Positions 30,050 through 42,136 of a stretch of DNA of 64,000 bases are shown piece after piece; position 1 is the first letter of the stretch, and each line of letters starts with the position of its first letter. A program made the translations under genes and the position numbers. The notes beneath the pieces were generated by a model that saw only the letters and a list, made by a program, of their open reading frames with translations, was not told where the DNA came from and searched no databases. This DNA is from Stomorhina lunata (Eukaryota; Arthropoda; Insecta; Diptera; Rhiniidae), in assembly GCA_933228675.1 (NCBI GenBank), contig OW121743.1:91983998-92047997 (forward strand), read 5' to 3'.

Positions 30050-32423
30050 CTATAAATAGGACACAAAACGCAAAATAGCTGCAACAATGATTGTAGCAAA
30101 AACAGTCATAACATTAATGCTGACACGTCCTGCGGGATTACAGCCATCTCTATCGTAGCATTCCTGGCACTCACGCATTTTTAAGCCCAAGAGTACATCA
30201 GAATTAATTGATAAGGTACAAACGTCAATATTGTTATAAGTACATCCCTTGTAATAGTATGTAACTCCTTCTACAAATAGATCAAAATAGTTCAATGGTC
30301 GGTTTTAATTGATATAATCTTTTGAAAAACTTACCGCCTTTTACATTTTCTCTGAAGCACTCGTAAGACTGTGAAGAAGCATTGGCATCAACGTTGTTGT
30401 GGAACTTTTGCAAATAGTTACGAGAGGCGTCAGCCAAAGTTGGAGTGCACTCTTGCAGCGTTGGCTTCTTGCAGCTATCCTGACTGTCACAAACGTAGCA
30501 TTTAAGAGAGTAGCCTGTAAAAACAATTTGGATTTATTTGTAATAATTTTCTCTAGAATAGTTTAAATTTTCTACAGAAAATTTAGTTTGTACAAAAATT
30601 GGGCCAAAATTTTCTATAGAAAATTTAGTTTTTTGTACAAAATTTTCTATAGAAAAAATTGTTTTTGGGACAAAATTTTCTATAGAAAAATTTTTGGAAC
30701 AAAATTTTCAATAGAAAAATTTTTGGGACAAAATTTTCTATAGAAAAATTTTTGGGATAAAATTTTCTATAGAAGAATTTGTTTTTGGTACAAAATTTTC
30801 TATAGAAAAATTTGTTTTTGGTACAAAATTTTCTATAGAAAAATTTGTTTTTGGGACAAAATTTTCTATAGAAAAATTTGTTTTTGGGAAAAAGTTTTCT
30901 ATAGAAAAATTTGTTTTTGGGACAAAATTTTCTATAGAAAAATTTGTTTTTGGGACAAAATTTTCTATGGAAAAATTTGTTTTTGGGACAAAATTTTCTA
31001 TAGAAAAATTTGTTTTTGGGACAAAATTTTCTATAGAAAAATTTGTTTTTGGGACAAAATTTTCTATAGAAAAATTTGTTTTTGGGACAAAATTTTCTAT
31101 AGAAAAATTTGTTTTTGGGACAAAATTTTCTATAGAAAAATTTGTTTTTGGGACAAAATTTTCTATAGAAAAATTTGTTTTTGGGACAAAATTTTCTATA
31201 GAAAAATTTGTTTTTGGGACAAAATTTTCTATAGAAAAATTTGTTTTTGGGACAAAATTTTCTATAGAAAAATTTGTTTTTGGGACAAAATTTTCTATAG
31301 AAAAATTTGTTTTTTGGACAAAATTTTCTATAGAAAAATTTGTTTTTGGGAAAAAGTTTTCTATAGACAAATTTGTTTTTGGGACAAAATTTTCTATTGA
31401 AAAATTTGTTTTTGGGACAAAATTTTCTATAGAAAAATTTGTTTTTGGGACAAAATTTTCTATAGAAAAATTTGTTTTTGGGACAAAATTTTCTATAGAA
31501 AAATTTGTTTTCGGGACAAAATTTTCTATAGAAAAATTTGTTTTTGGGACAAAATTTTCTATAGAAAAATTTGTTTTTGGGACAAAATTTTCTATAGAAA
31601 AATTTGTTTTTGGGACAAAATTTTCTATAGAAAAATTTGTTTTTGGGACAAAATTTTCTATAGAAAAATTTGTTTTTGGGACAAAATTTTCTATAGAAAA
31701 ATTTGTTTTTGGGACAAAATTTTCTATAGAAAAATTTGTTTTTGGGACAAAATTTTCTATAGAAAAATTTGTTTTTGGGACAAAATTTTCTATAGAAAAA
31801 TTTGTTTTTGGAACAAAATTTTCTACAGAAAAATTTGTCCCAAATGCATTTTTCGGGACAAAATTTTTTATACAAAAAATTAGTTTTTGGGACAAAATTT
31901 TCTATAGAAAAATTAGTTTGAGACAAAACTTTCTGTAGAAAATTTTGTTTGGGACAAAACAAAACTATTGTGATAACAAAATGTCCCATCTAAGATTGAA
32001 ATAAAATTTTCTATACCAAATCTTCATAAATTCTAAATTTGGTCAAGTTTTTTTAAATAAAAGTTTTTAAAGCTTGAATGTATTTGTATACATGTATTTA
32101 TATAAATGTATTTGTTTACACGTATTTGTTTACACGTATTTGTGTGCTCGTGTGTGTATATATGAAATATCTAGCAGTCATATGACATATGAACATCGTG
32201 TGTTCAAACTTATGCTAAGAATTGTTCGTTTGTACTTAAAGTACACTTTCAAAAACAAACCGAACTTATATTTTGATCAATATTTTTTCTTCGTTATTTT
32301 ATAGTCTAATATTTGACCACAATGTAAAAATTTACTACAAAATTTTTGCACTTTTTACATACTTTGTGAAATACAACAGAAAGCTAATAAAGCTACACCA
32401 AAAATAATTTTTGTTTTGTTCAT
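30050..32423 (-). CDS. Ly6/three-finger gene F (exons 32363-32423, 30335-30514, 30050-30270)
   Basis: A complete three-exon model, about 153 residues. Exon 1 (61 nt) encodes the signal peptide MNKTKIIFGVALLAFCCISQ with a phase-1 GTATGT donor. Exon 2 (180 nt) encodes YSLKCYVCDSQDSC, then NASSQSYECFRENVK. Exon 3 (221 nt with stop) encodes YYYKGCTYNNIDVC, then CQECYDRDGCNPAGR and a hydrophobic GPI-type tail ending RFVSYL. Ten cysteines and the terminal CN fit the Ly6 fold. Intron 1 (1.85 kb) carries the whole 33-bp array. Intron 2 is 64 nt. AATAAA signals follow at about 29991-30016. It is the only cassette with an unambiguous first exon of its own. The likely product is a GPI-anchored surface protein; the specific role is unknown. 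Confidence 0.85.
30545..31960. repeat. 33-bp minisatellite in intron 1 of gene F
   Basis: About 42 copies of ACAAAATTTTCTATAGAAAA plus ATTTGTTTTTGGG. The 33-bp period is a multiple of three, so several frames stay open for hundreds of codons on both strands (for example 30625-31989 minus). These are repeat artefacts with an 11-residue period, not genes. Confidence 0.95.
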
Positions 32424-32469
32424 GTTGAGAATTTCGATCCTATTAACTTAAATGTACTTAACCCGACAA

Positions 32470-32492
32470 TTGATCGTAAATAACTGAGTCAA
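32470..32492 (-). promoter_or_regulatory. Predicted initiator of Ly6 gene F
   Basis: Minus-strand GACTCAGTTAT fits the arthropod initiator TCAGTY with +1 at 32485, 62 nt before the ATG. AGTACA at +28 resembles a downstream promoter element. The parallel arrangement upstream of the 25.3 kb first exon supports it. Confidence 0.45.
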
Positions 32493-32499
32493 ATAATGC

Positions 32500-33210
32500 T
32501 AAAATAAGTAGGTATTAAATATTATACATACATATAGAATTTGTATTGAATTGTACATGAAACCAATGTTTATCTAAAAATTTATACAAACAAATTTACG
32601 ATAAGAGCTTATCACTAAAGGGAAATTTACACTGCCTGCATTTGTCATATGATCTGGTAGATATTCAACTTTAGATTTAGAAAAGCAAACACAAATTCAA
32701 TCTACCATTAGTTATTATGACTTTTTTTAATTAATTTGCATACATTATTAAAATTTGTACAATATGCTACTGTATGTAATTACTAAAATATTATGTATTT
32801 ATTACTTCAAATATCTAGATGGTGCATAATGTAGGGTACAGATAATATATAGAGTGTTATAGATTGCTAATCTTATCTTGTTGTCTCGTGATGTTTCAAT
32901 TGAGCCAATATTTTTTTGTTTCCCTTTTGGAAGAGAATAATTTTTATTTCTCGAATTTTAACGACATATTTTTAGAAAACAATAAAAATTGACAAGTCTG
33001 CAAACCAATTGTTTAGTATAAATTTAAAATATGGTAAACACGAGTCATTGAATTTTAGAGTATTTTAAAACATTATATAGGCATTGTAGACGTGAGAAAG
33101 TTTTTTCCACAATCGAAAAGAGCAGCTAAAAAATTAATTTTTTCTGTAATGCACAAATGCACCCATTACGAGTGACTTTTTGGTTCAAGTTATAGAGTGA
33201 AGGCATCATT
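32500..33210. other. Spacer upstream of gene F
   Basis: Non-coding and AT-rich; no recognisable gene, repeat or RNA. Confidence 0.4.
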
Positions 33211-33214
33211 TTCC

Positions 33215-34735
33215 CATATATTTTATCAAAAATTTTTCTATCGAAAATTTTTTTATCAAAAATTTTTCTATCGAAATTTTTTTATCAAAAATTTTTCTAT
33301 CGAAAATTTTTTTTATCAAAAATTTTTCTATCGAAAATTTTTTTATCACAAATTTTTCTATCAAAAATTTTGTATCGAAAATTTTTTATCAAAAATTTTT
33401 CTTTCAAAAATTTTTTTATCAAAAATTTTTCTGCAGAAAATTTTTTTATCAAAAATTTTTTATCAAAAATTTTTCTATAGAAACTTTTTTTTATAAAAAA
33501 TTTTTCTGTAGAAAATATTTTTATCAAAATGTTTTCTATAGAAAATTTTTTCTCAAAAAGTTTTCTATAGAAAATTTTTTATCAAAAATTTTTCTATAGA
33601 AATTTTTTTTATCAAAAATTTTTCTATAGAAAATTTTTTATAGAAAATTTTTTTATAGAAAATTTGTTTATCAAAAATTTTTCTATAGAAACTTTTTTTT
33701 ATCAACAATTTTTCTATATGAAATTTTTTTATCAAAAATTTTTCTATAGAATATTTTTTTATCAAAAATTTTTCTATAGAAAATTTTTTTATCAAAAATT
33801 TTTCTATAGCAAATTTTTTTATCAAACATTTTTCTATAGAAAATTTTTTTTATCAAAAATTTTTCTATATGAAATTTTTTTATCAAATTTTTTATAGAAA
33901 CTTTTTTTATTAAAAATTTTTTATAGAAACTTTTTTTTATCAAATTTTTTATTTAAACTTTTTTTTTATCAAAAATTTTTTTATCAAAAATTTTTCTATA
34001 GAAAATATTTTTATCAAAATTTTTTCTATAGTTTTTTTTTTATCGAAAATGTTTCTATAGAAAATTTTTATATCAAAAATTTTTCTATAGCAATTTTTTT
34101 TTATCAAATTTTTTATAGAAACTTTTTTTATCAAAAATTTTTCTGTAGAAAATTTTTTTATCAACAATTTTTCTATAGAAAATTTTTTTATCAAAAATTT
34201 TTCTATAGAAAATTTTTTATCATAATTTTCTTTATAGAAACTTTTTTTATCGAAAATGTTTTTTTATCAAAATTTTTTCTATAGAATTTTTGTTTCATCG
34301 AAAATGTTTTTTTTATCAAAATGTTTTAATAGATTTTTTTTTTTCAAAAATTTTATATAACAAATTTTTCCATGGAAAATTTTTTATAAAAAATTTTTGT
34401 ATAGTAAATTTTTTATCAAAAATTTTTATCAAAGTTTTTATCAAAAATTTTTATCAAAGTTTTTATCAAAAATTTTTCTGCAGAAAATTTTTTCTATAGA
34501 GAAATTTTTCTATAGAAAATTTTTTTCTCAAGAATATTTCTACAGAAATTTTTTTTATCAAAAATTTTTCTATAGAAATTTTTTTTATCAAAATTTTTTC
34601 TATAGAAAATTTTTTTTATCGAAAATGTTTCTGTAGAAAATTTTGTTATCGAAATGTTTCAATTGAAAATTTTTTTATCAAAAATTTTACATCAAAAATT
34701 TTTCTATGGAAAATTTTTTGCCAAACATTTTTTTG
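33215..34735. repeat. ~28-31-bp minisatellite, TTATC type
   Basis: Diverged units of TTATCAAAAATTTTTCTATAG plus AAAATTTTT, the reverse complement of the 9.3-10.1 kb unit. Short F-, K- and I-rich open frames on both strands are read-through. Confidence 0.9.
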
Positions 34736-34802
34736 GAATCGAAAATATCTAAAAAGTATAAAAATTTAAAATTTTTAATACTAGAATTTTTTTTTGTTTT
34801 GA

Positions 34803-34892
34803 AAAATATTCCCAATATTTACAAAAATATTTCCAATATTTACAAAAATATTCCCAATATTTACAAAAATATTCCCAATATTTACAAAAATA
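34803..34892. repeat. 21-bp tandem repeat
   Basis: About four copies of ATTCCCAATATTTACAAAAA plus T, nearly identical, directly after the preceding array. Confidence 0.9.
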
Positions 34893-34984
34893 AAAGTGAC
34901 GTGGCAACAATGTTCGAGATTATATTTCTTTTAATACCCACTTTCACGAGTTTTATTAAAGATCGTGGTATTTACCAAAATTAA

Positions 34985-35700
34985 AAAAATGCATCGGCTG
35001 CTGGTGGTATGGGCTGCCTACTCTTGCTCATGAGCCCTTAAAATAGACTTACGCAAATTGTTTCATCCTTCGTCTCCGCAGGTAGTGAAGTAGCGTGGAT
35101 TTCTGCAATCTTGAGTCTCATGAGACCTCAAAATAGACTTACGTTACCTTTAGGCAACAACGTGAATTTTTTTCATCCATCCATCTGATTGCCGTTTCCG
35201 TTATCTCGGTAGTCGAATATTTCTATGATCGTCGGTCTTATGAGCCCTCAAATTAGACTGGCGTACATTTTGAGCAATACGTCGTAAATTGTTTCACACT
35301 CCGTCAAACCGTTTGGTGTTACCGTTTTCCCGATAGTAGAATAATTCTATGATCTTTGATCTCATGAGCCCTCAAAGTAGACTGGCGTACTCTTTGGGCA
35401 ATTCTTCTTGAGTTGCTAGTAAAGCTGTCAGGTGTTGCAGTTCTATCGGCAATCTAATATTTCTATGATCTTCAGTCTCATGAGCCCTTAAACTAGACTG
35501 GCGTTTAGACTTTGGGCATTATTTTATGAATTGGTATTATCCTCCGTCTCCGCGGCTATTAAAACTTTCTGGTTTTGCTGTTCGCCCGATAGTGATCTTC
35601 GGTCTCATGAGCCCTAAAGGAAGATTGGCGTTCTCTTTTTCCTGAATAACGTATGTTTGCTTTATCTTTCACTTCTACTGCTCTCAAGGTAGTTTGCAGT
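34985..35700. repeat. ~120-bp tandem repeat with CTCATGAGCCCTCAAA core
   Basis: Six diverged copies, each with TCATGAGCCCT.AAA.TAGACT, a GG.CA..C.T segment, TTTCATCC..CGTC and TTTCTATGATCTT. Cores lie near 35028, 35118, 35239, 35363, 35479 and 35606. It is relatively GC rich for this window and unrelated to the short arrays or to the 5.3-6.1 kb repeat. Confidence 0.8.
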
Positions 35701-35817
35701 TGACTTTGATGTTAACGTCGTAAATTGGATTTGTCCACTTTTTCTGCTATTCCCCGTATTTAGAACTGCCAATGCATGATTTCTCGTTCATATAAACTGG
35801 GACCAAATCGCCTCATT

Positions 35818-36097
35818 TGATATCAATCGAAAATTGATATCAATCGAAAAGCAAATATTGTGTAACATATGTACCTTAGGGAATTTCAAAATAATTTATT
35901 TTGTAAAAAGTTTAATAAAACTTATCCGTTTCTTTGTCGAAACATTTACATTAGATGAAACTCTTTTACTATCAGGAATTTTTGAGAAATTAGTTGAACC
36001 TTATATATTTTATATAACATTTAGATTATCCTAAAAGTATACTACACAAATTTTTCTGAAATATTTTTTATTTCGATCGATATCGAATTCGGCAATT
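35818..36097 (+). mobile_element. ~280-bp terminal-inverted-repeat element, copy 2
   Basis: An inverted relative of 24840-25137. It shares TATCCGTTT.TTTGTC, TTTACTATCAGG, GATTATCCTAAAAGTAT and the end TTTCGATCGATATCGAATTC. The left end has a tandemly duplicated TTGATATCAATCGAAAA. Non-coding. Confidence 0.65.
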
Positions 36098-36099
36098 TT

Positions 36100-37190
36100 G
36101 AAAAAGGTGTGTCAAAACCTGAATGTTATTAAAAAAATTTCAAATCTGTCGGGATTTATATTTTGAATCATATCAGTTCTCAAAAAAATTTTAAAAATAT
36201 CATGTATATTTTGACGACGTTGCCCTCCTCTGTCATCATTACAAATTATTTTTGATATGTTTTTTTTTTACTCGCAAAGTAAAAATTAACAAAAGTTAGC
36301 GTTTTTAAAAACAAATTTGCATGCGCCTCGATCACAAATCATTTTTAAACAATTATTATGTCCCCAAGTCATATAGCGCCCCAATTTACATGTTAAAAGC
36401 CTAAACGCACTCTCACACATTCTTTCAAACAAAATACCCAGAAAAACAGAACCAAGTTCTGAGGATCATAAACAAATTGAATAATTTCTTATTCCTTGGC
36501 TTTTTGGGAAACTTCGAAATGTTAAACAAATAAAACATTAAAAATACAATTAATGGAACAGGGAATGATGATGTTCCCATAAAAAAGTAAATTTCATCTT
36601 AATTATAAAAAAATAACCAAAAGTAATAAAGAAGACAAGTGTTTATTTTTGCTTGAAAGAATGTTAGTGGTTTGAAAGGGAAGACTATGTATCAATATTT
36701 TTGGGTCACACTTGGATGTTAATTGATCGTGAAAGATGGTAATAAATGGAGTTTTCACAAACTAACAGAGCTGATGACGTCTTGTATGCTCAGATATAGC
36801 AATGACCAAGTGTAGAATTTAACACCAAACTTGTCAAAGTTACAAAAATTTGATGAAATTTGATACAAAGACTTTAGCATAAAAGTTTATGTTATAAAAA
36901 CTTATTAGCATAAATCAATGATATATTTTTTGAGCAAATTCTATACAATGTTGTTGTTTTTTTTTTTAATTCAAAATATTTTGATGGTACAAGTGCACTT
37001 GGGATCAATTGACTTTCTTGTTTATTCTTTATATATTTTAAATGATATATGCATTTAATGCCTAAGGCTTTATATAAAATCATTATTTGTTAAAATGTTC
37101 ATATGATGAAAATATTCGTTTTCTTAATTGCAAATTTGTTTTTTTACAAAGTATTAAATAACCTTACACCAATTTTGGTGGTACACCTGA
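36100..37190. other. Spacer, nothing recognised
   Basis: AT-rich non-coding sequence. Short frames lack coding character. Confidence 0.4.
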
Positions 37191-37194
37191 TTTC

Positions 37195-40100
37195 TTATTT
37201 TTATAGGAAATTTTTTAAAATATTCGTTTTTTTTTTAACAAAATATTCAAATTTATATAAGAAATTTTTCAAAAATTTCTAATTTTTATAGGAACATTTT
37301 TTCAGATATCTTTTTTATAGAAATTTTTTTTTAATTTCTTATTTTAAAGGAAATTTCTCAAAAATTTCTTATTTTTTAATGAAATTTTTCCAAAATTTCA
37401 TATGAATATAAATTTTTCAAAAATTTCTTATCTTTAAAGGAAATTTTTCAAAAATTTCTTTTCTTTTATAGGAATTTTTTCAAAAATTTCTTATTTTTAT
37501 AGGAAAATTTTCAAAAATTTCTTATTTTTATAGGAAATTTTTCAAAAATTTCTTTTTTTTATAGGAAATTTTTCAAAAATTTCTTATTTTATAGGAAAAT
37601 TTTCAAAAATTTCTTATTTTTATAGGAAATTTTTCAAAAATTTATTTTTTTTATAGGAAATTTTTCAAAAATTTCTTATTTTTATAGGAAATTTTTCAAA
37701 AATTTCTTATTTTTATAGGAAATTTTTCAAAAGTTTCTTATTTTTATACGAAATTTTTTAAAAATTTCGTATTTTTATAGGAAATTTTTCAAAAATTTCG
37801 TATTTTTATAGGAAATTTTTCAAAAATTTCATATTTTTATGGAAATTTTCCAAAAATTTCTTATTTTTATAGGAAATTTTTCAAAAATTTCTTATTTTTA
37901 TAGGAAATTTTTCAGAAATTTCTTATTTTTATGGGAAATTTTCCAAAAATTTCTTATTTTTATAAGAAATTTTTCAAAAATGTCTAATTTTTATAGGAAA
38001 TTTTTCAAAAATTTCTTATTTTTATAGGATATTTTTAAAAATTTCTTATTTTTATCGGAAATTTTTGCAAAAATTTCTTATTTTTATAGGAAATTTTTGC
38101 AAAAATTTCTTATTTTTATAGGAAATTTTTGCAAAAATTTCTTATTTTTATAGGAAATTTTTGCAAAAATTTCTTATTTTTATAGGAAATTTTTGCAAAA
38201 ATTTCTTATTTTTATAGGAAATTTTTGCAAAAATTTCTTATTTTTATAGGAAATTTTTGCAAAAATTTCTTATTTTTATAGGAAATTTTTGCAAAAATTT
38301 CTTATTTTTATAGGAAATTTTTGCAAAAATTTCTTATTTTTATAGGAAATTTTTGCAAAAATTTCTTATTTTTATAGGAAATTTTTGCAAAAATTTCTTA
38401 TTTTTATAGGAAATTTTTGCAAAAATTTCTTATTTTTATAGGAAATTTTTGCAAAAATTTCTTATTTTTATAGGAAATTTTTGCAAAAATTTCTTATTTT
38501 TATAGGAAATTTTTGCAAAAATTTCTTATTTTTATAGGAAATTTTTGCAAAAATTTCTTATTTTTATAGGAAATTTTTGCAAAAATTTCTTATTTTTATA
38601 GGAAATTTTTGCAAAAATTTCTTATTTTTATAGGAAATTTTTCAAAAATTTCTTATTTTTATAGGAATTTTTCAAAAATTTCTTATTTTTATAGGAATTT
38701 TTCAAAAATTTCTTATTTTTATAGGAAATTTTTAAAAAATTTCTTATTTTTATAGGAAATTTTTGCAAAAATTTCTTATTTTTATAGGAAATTTTTGCAA
38801 AAATTTCTTATTTTTATAGGAAATTTTTGCAAAAATTTCTTATTTTTATAGGAAATTTTTCAAAAATTTCTTATTTTTATAGGAATTTTTCAAAAATTTC
38901 TTATTTTTATAGGAATTTTTCAAAAATTTCTTATTTTTATAGGAAATTTTTAAAAAATTTCTTATTTTTATAGGAAATTTTTCAAAAATATCTTATTTTT
39001 ATAGGAAATTTTTCAAAAATATCTTATTTTTATAGGAAATTTTTCAAAAATATCTTATCTTTATCGAAAATTTTAAAAAAATTTAGTATTTTTATAGGAA
39101 TTTTTTCAAAAATTTCTTATTTTTATAGGAAATTTTTGCAAAAACATTTAATTCTTACAGAAAATTTTTTAAGAATTTCTTATATTTATAGGAAATTTTT
39201 CAAAACTTTCTTATTTTAAAGCAAATTTTTCAGAAATTTCTTATTTTTATAGGAAGTTTTTCAAAAAGTTCTTATTATTATAGGAAATTATTGTAAAAAT
39301 TTCTTATTTTTACAGGAAATTTTTCAATAATTTCTTATTTTTAAAGGAAATTTTTCAAAAATTTCTTTTTTTTTATAGGAAATTTTTCAAAAGTTTCTTA
39401 TTTTATACGAAATTTTTCAAAAATTTCATATTTTTTTTAGCCAAATGTTCAAAAATTTCTTATTTTTATAGGAAATTTTTCAAAATGTTGTTAGTTTTAT
39501 AGGAAATTTTTTAAAAATTTTTTATTATTTTTTTTTTGTAATTTTTTTAAAAATTTCTTATTTTTTCGGAAATTTTTCAAAAATTTCTCATTTCTATAGA
39601 ATATTTTTCCGAAAATTCTTATATTTATAGAAAATTTTTCAAAAATTTCTTATTTCTATAGGAAATTTTAAAAAAATGTTTCATTTTTGTAGGAAATTGT
39701 CTTAAAATATGCTTTTTATGCTTTTTTAGGAAAATTTTCGAAAAGTTCAAATTATTCAAAAACTTTTTAATTTAATACGAAATTTTTCAAATTTTTGAAT
39801 AAAAATTTTTAGTTTTTTTTATTGTGGGAAATCAAAAAGAAATAGAAAATTTTCACTTATTTTTATAGGAAATTTATTAAAAATTTCTGATTTTATAGGA
39901 AATTTTTTTAAAAATTCTTAGTTTCTTGTTTTTAAAAAAATTTTGCAGGAAAATTTTATAGGAAGTTTTTAAATTTTTTTAAAAATTCTTAGTTTCTTGT
40001 TTTTCAAAAAATTTTGCAGGAAAATTTCCAAAAAATTTTTATAGGAAGTTTTTCAATTTTTTTATAGCAAATTTTTCAAAAATTATTTTATTTTATTAAA

Positions 40101-40240
40101 TTTGTTCAAAAATCTTCTTTTTACAGGAATTTTTCTTATAAAGTTTTTATAGGAAATTTTTTTTTTAATTTTTTATAGAAAAATTTAAAAAATTTTTTTA
40201 GCAAATTTTTTAAAAATCTCTTTTTTTATATAGAAACTTT
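37195..40240. repeat. 31/32-bp minisatellite, TAGGAAATTTTT type
   Basis: About 95 copies of TATAGGAAATTTTTCAAAAA plus TTTCTTATTTT. Two subtypes occur. Most of 38045-38630 and 38756-38840 carry an extra G (TTTTTGCAAAAA, 32 bp), while the flanks are 31 bp with TTTTTCAAAAA. The centre is nearly identical between copies and the outer 1 kb is decayed. It is the reverse complement of the 1-1170 unit. Confidence 0.95.
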
Positions 40241-41770
40241 TCATTATTCGACCATTTCAATTTATATCAAGATAGAAGTTTAAATAATGTTAAATTATCG
40301 AATATTTGCTCAATACCCAGCGTTGTAGGCTATCATATTGTCGACTATTACCAGCTATTATCCTTTTTTGCTTAATTTGTACTAGTAATATTGTATTTCT
40401 TTCTGCATAATTATCATATAAAAATAAATTGGATTTTAAGTACGTAACTTCTCAACAAAAAAATATCTTTTTAAAAAATAACATATGAATTCTTATATAA
40501 TAAAAAATCATGATCGAACATTTTGTTCCTCATAAAAAACAAATTGGATTTGATGACCGGAAAAATTAAGATGTTTAAAAAATTATTAAAATTAAAAAAG
40601 AATAAAAATTTGTTTAGGGCCAAAAAAAAAACAAATTTTTTGTATTTTTAGTTAAATAAATAAAACATACTTAGGTATAAAAATTAAAAAGTAAAATAAA
40701 TATTTAAAAAATTTAAAGTTAAAATCTTAAAAATTTTCTTTCTATTATCTTATACAAATTCCACAAAAAATTTGCAAAATTTAAGTAACAACCAGATGTT
40801 GTAAACTCAACATTTCAAAGAACATCACGAAATTCCTTATGCTTTGTTTTAACATAATAAGCATTAAATCACCTCACCATGGGTGTATAGCACTAAATTG
40901 ATTTGTTGTATTTCATCAACAAAAGAAAATTTTATTTAAGGTTATATGGTCAATGACCATAGAAAAATTTCTAACACTTGAGCTGACACAATTTTCTTTA
41001 ATTCTTTCATTTACAACCTCTAAGATAAAACGTGCTGTTAGTTAATACATAATGCCTTGACATTTAAAATCAAATTGCATTAAAATGAAATTCAAATATT
41101 TATTGAATGACTTCATATCAGCAGGATTATGAAGTCCTGCTGCCTATGAATTTATGCAGAGAGAAAGAAGTATTGCAAAAAAAAATATATAAATTTGCTT
41201 TAGGGATTTAAAGGAAATCCTTGAATTTATTTTATTTTCTATATTTGAATAGTAGAGTAATAAAAATTCGACAACTCATTAGTAGATGTCAAAAGATTAA
41301 CTAATGAGATATTGCCTCCTAAAGTTTAACACCTAATAAACATTTTAATTCTTCTTAGAGTTTTTTTAAAATTAAAATATTTAAACAATAAAGCAATAAA
41401 ATTGATATTTTGAATGCAAACACGTTTAGCGATAATCTTAAAATAAATTATGGATACAAATATAACAGAAGAAATTCTAAAATCTTAAGAATAGAATAGA
41501 AATTTCGTCTATCGTCTACATTTTCAACATCAGAAAATGACCCGGTTCTGAAGACATTAGCTCTAGTTTTCAACAAAATAAAAATTACTTTGTTTTTAAA
41601 ATTTTCAAATGTTTTTTAAAGTTATTAAACATTTTAAACTACTCGTAAAACAAAAAATCCACTAATTTTACAAACGAATTTCAGTATTTTTAATGTTAAT
41701 GTTAAAAGTCTCTTGTTAATTTCTTATAAAAAAAACATATCACTTAGTCCAGGGTAGGACTATACAAAAA
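40241..41770. other. Spacer, nothing recognised
   Basis: Non-coding AT-rich sequence with no gene, RNA or transposon that I can support. Confidence 0.4.
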
Positions 41771-41776
41771 GTATTC

Positions 41777-42000
41777 AGGTATTTGATTGGAATCGATCAG
41801 TTTTAAATTGTTTGTTTTGAGATATATTTTTGAGACAATTTTCAGTTATTTCCCTAAAAATTTAAACCAAATGAAAGATATGATATCAGTCAAAAGGACA
41901 AGAGCCCAATTTTTTTTTTTTTGGGAAATAACCGAAAATTGTCTGAAAAATATATGTGAAATCGATCGATTTGGAAATAATCGATTTCCATCACATACCT
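41777..42000. mobile_element. Foldback element with ~78-bp arms
   Basis: Arms 41777-41853 and 41923-42000 are inverted repeats (AGGTAT.TGAT.GGAATCGAT inward, then ATATATTTTT.AGACAATTTTC.GTTATTTCCC) at roughly 80% identity by eye, around a ~70-bp centre with a 14-T run. Non-coding, MITE-like. Confidence 0.65.
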
Positions 42001-42136
42001 TATAGTCTCATTTTTTTCCACTTTTTAAGGCACACAGTAAATGTGAATTATATACCTTGAATCACGAAACAGTAGACATGACTTTATTTGCTAACAAACC
42101 CTCCTTCGCCTTCTTTGGTGCCGACAAACCAAATTT

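Noticed and set aside
30625..31989. 454-codon open frame (and 385- and 323-codon companions)
   Set aside because: They follow a 33-bp tandem repeat, open on both strands, with an 11-residue period, and lie in an intron. This is a period artefact, not a gene.
33197..34636. Several 69-99-codon F/K/I-rich frames on both strands
   Set aside because: Minisatellite read-through; the same repeat gives open frames on both strands.
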